This document shows positions 16,369 to 23,591 of a stretch of 64,000 nucleotides of DNA, one piece after another. This DNA comes from Variovorax sp. OK212 (GTDB lineage: Bacteria > Pseudomonadota > Gammaproteobacteria > Burkholderiales > Burkholderiaceae_C): assembly GCF_900112425.1 (NCBI RefSeq), contig NZ_FOLP01000005.1, positions 310,001 through 374,000 on the forward strand, given 5' to 3'. A model generated the notes under the pieces. That model was not told the origin of the DNA. It saw only the letters and a program-made list of their open reading frames with translations, and made no database searches. Position 1 is the stretch's first letter. The number at the start of each line of letters is the position of its first letter. The translations under genes were made by a program, and so were the position numbers.

Positions 16369-17640
16369 ATGGCCCAGCTCGTGCTCGGCTGCATCGCCGA
16401 CGATTTCACCGGCGCCACCGACCTCGCCAACAACCTGGTGCGCGCCGGCATGCGCGTGGTGCAGGCCATCGGCGTGCCCGATGGGCCGCTGGACGCCGAT
16501 GTCGATGCCGTGGTGGTCGCGCTCAAGTCGCGCACCATCGCGCCGGCCGAGGCCATCGCGCAGTCGCTGGCCGCGCTGCGCTGGCTGCGGGCGCAGGGTG
16601 CGCAGCAGATCTACTTCAAGTACTGCTCGACCTTCGACAGCACACCGCAAGGCAACATCGGCCCGGTCACCGAGGCGCTGATGGATGCGCTGCAATGCGA
16701 CTTCACCGTCGCCACGCCCGCCTTCCCCGACAACAAGCGCACCGTGTTCAAGGGCTACCTGTTCGCGGGCGACGTGCTGCTCAACGAGAGCGGCATGCAG
16801 AACCACCCGCTCACGCCCATGACCGACCCGAACCTGGTGCGCGTGCTGCAGGCGCAGTGCCGGCGCAAGGTGGGGCTCATCGACTACACGGTGGTGGCGC
16901 GCGGCGCGGCCGCCATCGGTGAGCGCATCGCGCAGCTGAAAGGCGAGGGCGTGGCCATCGCCGTCGTCGACGCGGTGTCGAACGACGACCTGTTGCGCAT
17001 GGGGCCGGCACTCGCGAAGATGCCGTTGCTCACGGCGGGCTCGGGCGTGGCCATCGGCCTGCCGGCCAACTTCGGGCTGGCGCCGTCGTCGCAGGCCAGT
17101 GCGTTGCCGAAAGCCGGCGGCAGGACGGCGGTGGTCTCGGGCAGCTGCTCGCTCGCCACCAACCGCCAGGTGCTCGACTTCATCCAGCGCGGCGGCGCGG
17201 CCATGGCCATCGATCCGCTGCGCATCGCGGCGGGTGTGGATGTCGCGGCCGAGGTGCTGGCCTGGGCCGCACCGCTGATCGGCAAGGGGCCGGTGCTCGT
17301 CTATTCCACCGCCGAAGCCGGCGCCGTGAAGTCGGTGCAGGGCCGCCTGGGCGTGGAGGAGGCCGGCGCGATGGTCGAGCGCACCATCGCCGCGATTGCA
17401 CGCGGCCTGGTCGAGCGCGGCGTGCATCAACTGGTGGTGGCCGGCGGCGAGACCGCGGGTGCGTGCGTGCAGGCGCTGGGCATCGCGCAGATGCAGATCG
17501 GGCCGCAGATCGATCCGGGCGTGCCGTGGTGCCATGCGCGCTCGGACGCGGCGCCCGAGTCGGGCTTGCACATTGCCCTGAAGTCCGGCAACTTCGGCAG
17601 CGATGACTTTTTTACGAAGGCCTTTGCGGTGCTCGGATGA
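16369..17640 (+). CDS. otnK: 3-oxo-tetronate kinase (DUF1537 family)
   Basis: A 423-residue four-carbon acid-sugar kinase. Seen: the N-terminal DUF1537 signature IADDFTGATD (about residues 9-18), the substrate-domain sequence YFKYCSTFDSTPQGNIGP, and the C-terminal nucleotide-binding part with VVAGGETAGACVQALG (about 357-372). The family phosphorylates 3-oxo-tetronate with ATP. Translation is probably coupled to denD (3-base gap). Downstream comes a 323-base non-coding gap with a large palindromic repeat before the next pathway gene. Confidence 0.9.
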   Translation: MAQLVLGCIADDFTGATDLANNLVRAGMRVVQAIGVPDGPLDADVDAVVVALKSRTIAPAEAIAQSLAALRWLRAQGAQQIYFKYCSTFDSTPQGNIGPVTEALMDALQCDFTVATPAFPDNKRTVFKGYLFAGDVLLNESGMQNHPLTPMTDPNLVRVLQAQCRRKVGLIDYTVVARGAAAIGERIAQLKGEGVAIAVVDAVSNDDLLRMGPALAKMPLLTAGSGVAIGLPANFGLAPSSQASALPKAGGRTAVVSGSCSLATNRQVLDFIQRGGAAMAIDPLRIAAGVDVAAEVLAWAAPLIGKGPVLVYSTAEAGAVKSVQGRLGVEEAGAMVERTIAAIARGLVERGVHQLVVAGGETAGACVQALGIAQMQIGPQIDPGVPWCHARSDAAPESGLHIALKSGNFGSDDFFTKAFAVLG

Positions 17641-17704
17641 AATTTGCGGTCGTTGTGCGTGAGGTGCGGTTTTCAGGGCGCGCTCACGCCGACGGGGTAC
17701 CTTG

Positions 17705-17894
17705 CTCCGCGAATGTCCCCCGGCCTGCGGCCTCCTCCTTTATTTCGCTGCGCAAGGCACCCCATCGACGTGAGCGTTGTCAGCAGCGGTTGTTGATCGA
17801 GCGGAGCAACCGCGGCGCCTCTTGTCCTCAGAGGGTCGGGTGCTCCCTGCAGCGAAACAAAAAGAAGGCCGCAGGCCGGGGGACATTCGCGGAG
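17705..17894. repeat. Intergenic inverted-repeat element between otnK and otnC
   Basis: The 323-base gap 17641-17963 contains perfect 29-base inverted arms at 17705-17733 and 17866-17894 (core GTCCCCCGGCCTGCGG). The arms extend inward imperfectly through TTTCGCTGC (17743-17751) and GCAGCGAAA (17849-17857), and a smaller hairpin sits in the centre (GCGGTTG 17786-17792 with CAACCGC 17807-17813). Open frames crossing it are only by-products of the palindrome. I infer a dispersed REP/MITE-like element; it carries no transposase. It interrupts the otn operon and could act as a partial terminator or mRNA stabiliser. Confidence 0.75.
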
Positions 17895-17963
17895 GGGAGT
17901 GCCCGGCGGCCTGTGCACGCGCCCTGAACAACAACTGCCGAAACAAACCCGCAGACTCTTGAT

Positions 17964-18629
17964 ATGAACGAAACCCAAGCACGAGAAGAAATCTGCCGCA
18001 CAGGCCGCAGCCTGTTCGAACGCGGCTACGTTCACGCCACGGCCGGCAACATCAGCGTGCGATTGGACGACGGCTTTCTCATCACGCCGACCGACGCCTG
18101 CCTGGGCTTCCTGGACCCCGCGCGCCTGGCCAGGCTGGATGCGAAAGGCCAGCAGACCAGCGGCGACCGCGCCAGCAAAACGATCGCGCTGCACACCCGC
18201 ATCTACACCGCCGCGCGCAAGTTCGACCCCGACACAGCCTGCGTGATCCACACGCACAGCACCCACTGCGTGGCGCTCACGCTGAACAACCCGGGTGACG
18301 AGTTGCTCGCTGCGCTCACCCCGTACTTCGTGATGAAGGTCGGCCACGTGCCGGTCATTCCGTACCACCGCCCCGGCGCACCCGAAGCCGCCGAACAGGT
18401 GGCCCAGGCCATCGAACGCTTCGGCGCCGCCGGCACGCCGGTGCGCGCCGTGATGCTCACGCGGCTGGGCCCCAACGTCTGGCACGACACACCGGCCGCC
18501 GCCATGGCCGTGCTCGAGGAACTCGAGGAAACCGCCCGGCTCCAGATGCTTGCGGGCCCTGCAAAGCCTGCACCGCTGAACGCCGACCACATCGATGAAC
18601 TGCGCCGCACCTTCGGTGCGCGCTGGTAG
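17964..18629 (+). CDS. otnC: 3-oxo-tetronate 4-phosphate decarboxylase (class II aldolase family)
   Basis: A 221-residue class II aldolase/adducin-fold enzyme. Seen: AGNISVRLDDGFLITPT at the N-terminal substrate site and the metal-binding His96-x-His98 with His101 (IHTHSTH). In this pathway the family member removes CO2 from 3-oxo-tetronate 4-phosphate to give dihydroxyacetone phosphate. The pathway role is taken from the flanking otnK and otnI. It is 12 bases upstream of otnI. It is separated from otnK by the repeat element, so it may have its own promoter or depend on read-through. Confidence 0.88.
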   Translation: MNETQAREEICRTGRSLFERGYVHATAGNISVRLDDGFLITPTDACLGFLDPARLARLDAKGQQTSGDRASKTIALHTRIYTAARKFDPDTACVIHTHSTHCVALTLNNPGDELLAALTPYFVMKVGHVPVIPYHRPGAPEAAEQVAQAIERFGAAGTPVRAVMLTRLGPNVWHDTPAAAMAVLEELEETARLQMLAGPAKPAPLNADHIDELRRTFGARW

Positions 18630-18641
18630 TACAAACACGCC

Positions 18642-19472
18642 ATGCCCCAATTCGCCGCCAACCTCTCGATGCTCTACCCGGAGCTCGCCTTTCTCGACCG
18701 CTTCGACGCCGCCGCGAAAGACGGCTTCAAGGCCGTGGAGTACCTCTTTCCGTACGACTTCGCGAAGGAAGAACTCCTCGCGCGGCTCCAGCACAACGGG
18801 CTGCAGCAGGTGCTGTTCAACGGCCCGCCCGGCGACTGGGCCGGCGGCGATGGCGGCCTGGCCTGCCTGCCCGGGCGCGACGCCGAGTTCCGCGAAGGCA
18901 TTGCCAAGGCCATCGACTACGCCGTGGCACTGGCCTGCCCGCGCATCCACGTCATGGCCGGCCTCGTGCCCGAAGGGCTGGAACGCGACGCGCTGCAACC
19001 CGTGTACCTCGACAACCTGCGCTGGGCCGCGGCCGAAGCCGCCAAGGCCGGCCGCGATGTGCTCATCGAGCCCATCAACACGCGCGACATTCCCGGCTTC
19101 TTCCTCAACCGGCAGGACCACGCGCACGAGATCGTCGAGGCCGTCGGCGCGCCCAACCTCAAGGTGCAGATGGACCTGTACCACTGCCAGATCGTCGAGG
19201 GCGACGTGGCGATGAAGATCCGCAAGTACCTGCCCACGGGCCGTGTCGGCCACATCCAGATCGCGGGCGTGCCCGACCGGCACGAGCCCGACACCGGCGA
19301 GCAGAACTATCCCTACCTGTTCGACGTGCTCGACGAGGTGTCGGCGCAATGCGGCTGGCAGGGCTGGGTCGGCTGCGAATACCGGCCGCGCCGTGGCGCC
19401 GTGCCGGGCGGCACGTCGGAGGGGCTCGGCTGGCTGCGCGAACAGCGGCAACGCAGCGGCAGCGCCGCATGA
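18642..19472 (+). CDS. otnI: 2-oxo-tetronate isomerase (Hyi family, TIM barrel)
   Basis: A 276-residue xylose-isomerase-like TIM barrel of the hydroxypyruvate isomerase (Hyi) family. Candidate metal/catalytic residues are the Glu of LIEPINTRD, the Asp of QMDLYHCQ, the His of GHIQIAG and the Glu of GCEYRPR. In otn operons this enzyme interconverts 2-oxo- and 3-oxo-tetronate and so links LtnD to OtnK. Its stop overlaps the start of the next gene (ATGA), so an unexpected amidohydrolase is translationally coupled to it. Confidence 0.87.
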   Translation: MPQFAANLSMLYPELAFLDRFDAAAKDGFKAVEYLFPYDFAKEELLARLQHNGLQQVLFNGPPGDWAGGDGGLACLPGRDAEFREGIAKAIDYAVALACPRIHVMAGLVPEGLERDALQPVYLDNLRWAAAEAAKAGRDVLIEPINTRDIPGFFLNRQDHAHEIVEAVGAPNLKVQMDLYHCQIVEGDVAMKIRKYLPTGRVGHIQIAGVPDRHEPDTGEQNYPYLFDVLDEVSAQCGWQGWVGCEYRPRRGAVPGGTSEGLGWLREQRQRSGSAA

Positions 19473-20665
19473 AGCTTGAAGCGCTGCGCATTCCGGCGCC
19501 ATTGCGCGGCTTCGCGGCAGGCGAAGCGCAGCTGTTCGACATCGCGCTGGCGGGCGACAGGGTCGAGTCGGTCGTGCCGAGCGCCCAGCAGGCGCAGGCA
19601 AGCGGCACCTTGCTGAGCGCGCTGGTCGACGCGCACGCGCACATCGACAAGAACTACACCGTGCAGGACGTCGGCGCCGCGCAGGGCAACCTGTTCGCCG
19701 CCATCGAGCGCATGAACAGGCACCGCGAGAGCTGGACCGGCGAGTCGCTGCGCCTTCGCATGGAGCGCGCATTGAACGACGCATGGCGGTCGGGCACGCG
19801 CGCGCTGCGCACGCACCTCGACTGGGTGCAGGCCGAGCCGCCGGCCGCGCTGGCCGTGTTCGAGGCATTGCGCGAGGAATGGCGCGGCCGTGTCGAGTTG
19901 CAGTTCGTCTCGCTCACGCCGCTCGACCTGTTCGCCGACATGGCCGCGGGCGAGCGCATCGCGCGCGAGGTGAAACGCGCGGGCGGCACGCTGGGTGCGT
20001 TCGTGTACCGCAACGAGGGCATCGTCCACAAGCTCGGGCGCGTGTTCGACCTCGCGCAGCAGCACGGGCTGGGCCTCGACTTCCACGTCGACGAAGGGCT
20101 CGACGTGGAGGCCAGCGGCCTGCGCAGCATCGCGCAGCTGGTGCGGGCGCGCGACTTCGCGCAGGGCGTGGTCTGCGGCCACTGCTGCTCGCTCTCGGTG
20201 CAGGACGACGCGGTGGCCAATGAAACGCTCGCGCTGTGCGCGGGCGCGGGGCTGCACCTCGTCGCGCTGCCCACCACCAACCTCTACCTGCAGGGCGCCT
20301 GGGACCGCACGCCGGTGCAGCGCGGCATCACGCGCATCCGCGAGGCGGCGGCACGGGGCTTGCGTGCGAGCCTGGCAACCGACAACGTGCAGGACGCCTT
20401 CTATCCCTACGGCAGCTACGACCTGCTGGAGACCTTCGGCCTCGGCGTGCAGATGGCACACCTGGCGCCGGCCTCCGACTGGCTCGACACCGTCACCGTG
20501 AACCCCGCGAAGGCGCTGGGGCTCGCGTGGGACGGGCGCATTGCGCCGGGCTGCCCGGCGGACCTGCTGGTGCTGTCGGCCACCGACGAACACGAACTCA
20601 TCGGCCCGCGCGGACGGCAACGCACCGTCATCCGCGCGGGCCGCGTGCTCGACACCTTGAACTGA
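19469..20665 (+). CDS. Cytosine-deaminase-like metal-dependent amidohydrolase
   Basis: A 398-residue amidohydrolase-superfamily protein closest in layout to CodA. Metal ligands: His56 and His58 (DAHAHIDKN), the His of DFHVDEGLD (about 199), the His of CGHCCSL (about 233) and the Asp of ATDNVQDAFYPYG (about 310). The corresponding CodA positions are HxH, HCDE, GH and the Asp before the WYP-type loop. So it probably deaminates or hydrolyses a cyclic amidine or amide such as a pyrimidine or related heterocycle. The start at 19469 overlaps the otnI stop. Its place in an acid-sugar operon is odd; the RutR-type cluster on the other strand is a more natural functional partner. Confidence 0.82.
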   Translation: MKLEALRIPAPLRGFAAGEAQLFDIALAGDRVESVVPSAQQAQASGTLLSALVDAHAHIDKNYTVQDVGAAQGNLFAAIERMNRHRESWTGESLRLRMERALNDAWRSGTRALRTHLDWVQAEPPAALAVFEALREEWRGRVELQFVSLTPLDLFADMAAGERIAREVKRAGGTLGAFVYRNEGIVHKLGRVFDLAQQHGLGLDFHVDEGLDVEASGLRSIAQLVRARDFAQGVVCGHCCSLSVQDDAVANETLALCAGAGLHLVALPTTNLYLQGAWDRTPVQRGITRIREAAARGLRASLATDNVQDAFYPYGSYDLLETFGLGVQMAHLAPASDWLDTVTVNPAKALGLAWDGRIAPGCPADLLVLSATDEHELIGPRGRQRTVIRAGRVLDTLN

Positions 20666-20680
20666 ATCTGGAGAACACCC

Positions 20681-21154
20681 ATGAGCATGGGCAAGCCAAT
20701 GGCCAACTATGCCGCCGCCAAGCGCGTCGGCGATTTCGTCTTCATGAGCGGCGTGGTCGCCGTCGACCCGGCCACGCGCCGCGCGGTGGCCGGCTACGAC
20801 GCCATTCCCGAAGAGGCACGCACCGCGCTGCAGGGCGTGGGCTATGCCACGGGCCAGATGTCGGTCGATGTGTTCGAGGCGCCCATCGTGGCGCAGAGCT
20901 GGTTCGTGCTGGAGCGCATCCGCCAGATCGCGGCCGAGCACGGCGGCACCATGGAAGACGTGGTGAAGCTGGTGCAGTACTTCCGCCACCTGCCGCACTA
21001 CGCGTTCTACAACCGCGTGCGCGGCCTGTTCTATCCGGGCGAGCCGCCGGTGAGCACGGTGGTCGAGGTGTCGCGCTTCCTGCCCGGCGACGAGGTGCTG
21101 GTGGAAGTGGAAGCCACCATGTACCTGCCCAGGCGCGCGTCTTCTTCTATTTGA
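20681..21154 (+). CDS. RidA/YjgF-family protein
   Basis: A 157-residue RidA-fold protein (GDFVFMSGVVAVDP, then MEDVVKLVQYFRHLPHYAFYN and VVEVSRFLPGDEVLVEVEATM). A GGAG motif precedes the ATG, which is 15 bases after the amidohydrolase stop, so the two are likely co-expressed. The Arg that defines enamine/imine-deaminating RidA (Arg105 in E. coli, in PARSCVEVA) is missing: the corresponding segment here reads PPVSTVVEVS. It is therefore probably of a Rid subfamily without the classical activity. Its last 8 bases overlap the 3' end of the convergent RutR-like gene. Confidence 0.85.
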   Translation: MSMGKPMANYAAAKRVGDFVFMSGVVAVDPATRRAVAGYDAIPEEARTALQGVGYATGQMSVDVFEAPIVAQSWFVLERIRQIAAEHGGTMEDVVKLVQYFRHLPHYAFYNRVRGLFYPGEPPVSTVVEVSRFLPGDEVLVEVEATMYLPRRASSSI

Positions 21155-21794
21155 CGCCCGCGCCCTTCAGCAGGAATTCGGTCACCTGCTCGATCAGGTA
21201 GCGCCGGTCCCGGTCGTCGCCCAGCGTGGCCGCGCCGCGGTAGTAGGCGGCCTGCGTGGCGTGGTCGGCGTAGAACTGCGTCACGGCCCAGATGTGGAAC
21301 AGCACCAGCATCGGGTCGGCGCTGTCCATCAGGCCCTGGTTCATCCAGTTCTGGATCACGGCGGCGGCCTGGTCGGTGCGCTGCTTGCTCGTGTCCATCA
21401 TGTTGTTGATGACGGGCGCGCCGCGCATCATCTCGGCCGTGAAGATGCGCGAGCGCAGCGGGTGCTCGAACGAGAACATCATCTTGCGATGGATCAGGTC
21501 GCCCAGCACCTTGCGCGGGCCGAAGGCCTCGTCGCTGAAGCCGAACACCACGATCCAGTCGGTCAGGATGTCCTGCAGCACCTGGCGGTACAACGCCTCC
21601 TTGCTGTCGATGTAGTAGTGCAGCTGCGCCTTCGACAGCCCCGCCTTGTCGGCGATGGCCTGCGTCGACGCGCCGGCCAGCCCTTCGGTGGCGAACACCT
21701 CGATGGCGGCCTGGTTGATGAGGCCGAGCACCTGCGTGTACTTGCGCGAGCGCCCACGCGTGGCGGGCGCCTCGGCGTCGCCCTCTTCGGCCAT
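21147..21794 (-). CDS. RutR-like TetR-family regulator
   Basis: A 215-residue repressor. N-terminal TetR helix-turn-helix (AIEVFATEGLAGASTQAIAD, then AGLSKAQLHYYIDSKEALYR) and a C-terminal domain that closely tracks E. coli RutR along its length (FTAEMMRGAPV, IWAVTQFYADHA). RutR senses uracil/thymine and controls pyrimidine turnover. It is the last gene of a leftward cluster whose head carries a RutR-like operator (28667-28682). Start: the ATG at 21794; a GTG at 21812 overlapping the reductase stop (GTGA) is a real alternative and would add six residues. No clear ribosome-binding site decides between them. Confidence 0.87.
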   Translation of the reverse strand: MAEEGDAEAPATRGRSRKYTQVLGLINQAAIEVFATEGLAGASTQAIADKAGLSKAQLHYYIDSKEALYRQVLQDILTDWIVVFGFSDEAFGPRKVLGDLIHRKMMFSFEHPLRSRIFTAEMMRGAPVINNMMDTSKQRTDQAAAVIQNWMNQGLMDSADPMLVLFHIWAVTQFYADHATQAAYYRGAATLGDDRDRRYLIEQVTEFLLKGAGVK

Positions 21795-21808
21795 CGGGGG
21801 GGCTGCGC

Positions 21809-22783
21809 TCACAGCTGCAGCACCAGTTCCAGGCCCTTGGCGCGCGAGCAGCACAGCGCCACCTTGTGGCGGCGCTCGCTGCCGGTGAGGCAGAAGTCGC
21901 GGTGCTCGGCGCCTTCGCCGTCGCCCTCGACCACGCAGGTGCCGCACAGGCCCTGCTGGCACGACACGGGAATGTCGATGCCGACCTCATGCAGCGCATC
22001 GACCGCCGTCTGGTCCGCGGCCACCGGCACCGTGATGCCGCGCTGCGCGAGCTTCAGCGTGAAGGGCAGGCCGGTGGTGGTGTTGGCGTCGGTCGGCGCG
22101 GCGAAGTATTCGGCGTGCAATGCGTCCTCGGGCCAGTGCGTGCTGGCATCGCGCACCGCCTGCATGAAGCCGCCGGGGCCGCACACGTAGAGGTGCGTGC
22201 CGGGCGCACGCTCGGCCAGCAGCGCGCGCAAGTCGATGCGCTGCGACGCATCGCCTAGACCTCCCTGGTCGAGGTGCAAGCGCAGGTGCGGCGCCAGCGC
22301 GGGGTCGCGCAGCGCATCGGCAAAGGCCAGGTGCTCCTCGCTGCGCGCGAACACGCACAGCGTGAACGCGGCGCCGCGCGCGGCCAGCGCCTGCGCCATG
22401 GCCAGCAGCGGCGTCATGCCGATGCCGCCGGCCAGCAGCAGGTGGTGCGTGGCCTCCTCGCGCAGCGGGAAGGTGTTGCGCGGCGCGCTGATGGGCAGCA
22501 GGTCGCCCTCGCGCACGCGCTCGTGCATCGAGGCCGAGCCGCCTCGGCTGCCGGCCTCGCGCTTCACGCCGATCACATAGGTGCCCGCGTTCGACGCGGC
22601 GGGGGCGCGCGCCAGCGAGTACTGGCGCGAGAAGCCGCCGGGCATGTGCACGTCGATGTGCGCGCCGGCCTCGTACGCGGGCAGCGGCCGGCCCCACGGG
22701 TGGGCCAGCTCGAAGGCGAGGATTTCCGGCGTCTGGCGCGAGATGCGTTCGACGCGGACGGTGAGCGTGCGTTCGAGGCTCAT
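21809..22783 (-). CDS. PDR/VanB-type oxidoreductase: flavin, NAD and 2Fe-2S domains
   Basis: A 324-residue reductase of the phthalate dioxygenase reductase family. Flavin-binding RQYS (residues 53-56), NAD-binding GGIGMTPL (119-126) and CGPGG (201-205), and a C-terminal plant-type ferredoxin domain with Cys275, Cys280, Cys283 and Cys311 or Cys312. Such proteins pass NAD(P)H electrons to a Rieske or other oxygenase. No oxygenase alpha subunit is visible in the window, so the acceptor is unknown. A strong AGGGAG precedes the ATG. It lies 71 bases downstream of the flavodoxin-fold gene and directly upstream of the RutR-like gene. Confidence 0.9.
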   Translation of the reverse strand: MSLERTLTVRVERISRQTPEILAFELAHPWGRPLPAYEAGAHIDVHMPGGFSRQYSLARAPAASNAGTYVIGVKREAGSRGGSASMHERVREGDLLPISAPRNTFPLREEATHHLLLAGGIGMTPLLAMAQALAARGAAFTLCVFARSEEHLAFADALRDPALAPHLRLHLDQGGLGDASQRIDLRALLAERAPGTHLYVCGPGGFMQAVRDASTHWPEDALHAEYFAAPTDANTTTGLPFTLKLAQRGITVPVAADQTAVDALHEVGIDIPVSCQQGLCGTCVVEGDGEGAEHRDFCLTGSERRHKVALCCSRAKGLELVLQL

Positions 22784-22854
22784 GGTGGCTCCCTGTACTC
22801 GTTGTGACTCGTTATGACTCGGGTGTCTGTGACCGGCGATGTCGATCGTGCGGT

Positions 22855-23445
22855 CTAGATGCTGCCCAGCTTGCGCGACACGCGTTCGATGAAGTGCGTG
22901 CGGTCGCTCGCCGTCACGGCGTTCATGTCGTGCAGCTGCAGCCACGTCACCTTGCAGCGCCACGCGAACAGCGCGCGCAGCGCCCGCGTGAAGAGCCGCC
23001 GGCCCGGATCGCCGATGACCATCACGAACCAGCGCGGCGAGCCGCCGGTGGTCACCACCGTGAGCCGCTGGATGTGCCGCAGCCCCGACCTGGCGAGCTG
23101 GCCCTTGCGCTCGGCGGGCAGGAAGGCCACGCCCGGCAGCCACACCCGTTCGAGCCAGCCCTTGAGCATCGACGGCGGCCCGTGGAACCAGGTGGGAAAC
23201 ACGAACACCAGGTGCTCGGCCCACAGCAGCGCGTCGACGTGGGGTTTCACGCGTTCGCGGATCAGGTCGGGGTTGTCGAGGTAGGCCAGGCGCTCTTCGC
23301 GTGTCAGCGTCGGGTCGAAGCCCTCGGCATACAGGTCGATGGCCTTGACGGCGTGGCGCGGTTCGAGTGCCTCGAGCGCGGTGCGGTACAGCGCGTGGTT
23401 GAAGCTGTCAGGGTTCGGATGGCAATGGACGACGAGCGTTTTCAT
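22855..23445 (-). CDS. NAD(P)H oxidoreductase, flavodoxin-2 fold
   Basis: A 196-residue protein of the NAD(P)H:quinone oxidoreductase/flavodoxin_2 family: N-terminal FMN/FAD phosphate site (VVHCHPNPDSFNHAL), then LVFVFPTWFHGPPSMLKGW and VVTTGGSPRW. Members reduce quinones, nitro or azo groups, or supply reduced flavin. It could act with the downstream reductase. It begins 146 bases after the transporter receptor gene, with a palindromic repeat (23472-23542) in the gap and no good Shine-Dalgarno sequence, so its co-transcription with the ABC genes is uncertain. Confidence 0.85.
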   Translation of the reverse strand: MKTLVVHCHPNPDSFNHALYRTALEALEPRHAVKAIDLYAEGFDPTLTREERLAYLDNPDLIRERVKPHVDALLWAEHLVFVFPTWFHGPPSMLKGWLERVWLPGVAFLPAERKGQLARSGLRHIQRLTVVTTGGSPRWFVMVIGDPGRRLFTRALRALFAWRCKVTWLQLHDMNAVTASDRTHFIERVSRKLGSI

Positions 23446-23471
23446 GAGGGCCGGTTCGCCTGTCGGCGAGA

Positions 23472-23542
23472 CGGGGTCAGAGCCCAGGGGATAAAAGGCC
23501 GCGCGTGCCTTATGGCAACCCAGGCGCCGGCATCTGACCCCG
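23472..23542. repeat. REP-like palindromic element (GGGGTCAGA...TCTGACCCC)
   Basis: CGGGGTCAGA (23472-23481) and TCTGACCCCG (23533-23542) are perfect 10-base inverted arms around a 51-base spacer that itself contains AAGGC/GCCTT arms. It lies in the 146-base gap between the receptor gene and the flavodoxin-fold gene. GGGGTCAGA-type palindromes are familiar to me as dispersed intergenic repeats in Comamonadaceae; copy number could not be checked here. Confidence 0.65.
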
Positions 23543-23591
23543 GCGCAAGCCCCGCGCGACCCACGGGAAAAACAAAGAGAGCGAAGGCGGC

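Noticed and set aside
17673..17962. Short open frames on both strands across the otnK-otnC gap
   Set aside because: They run through the palindromic repeat and lack ribosome-binding sites; the inverted repeat explains their similarity.
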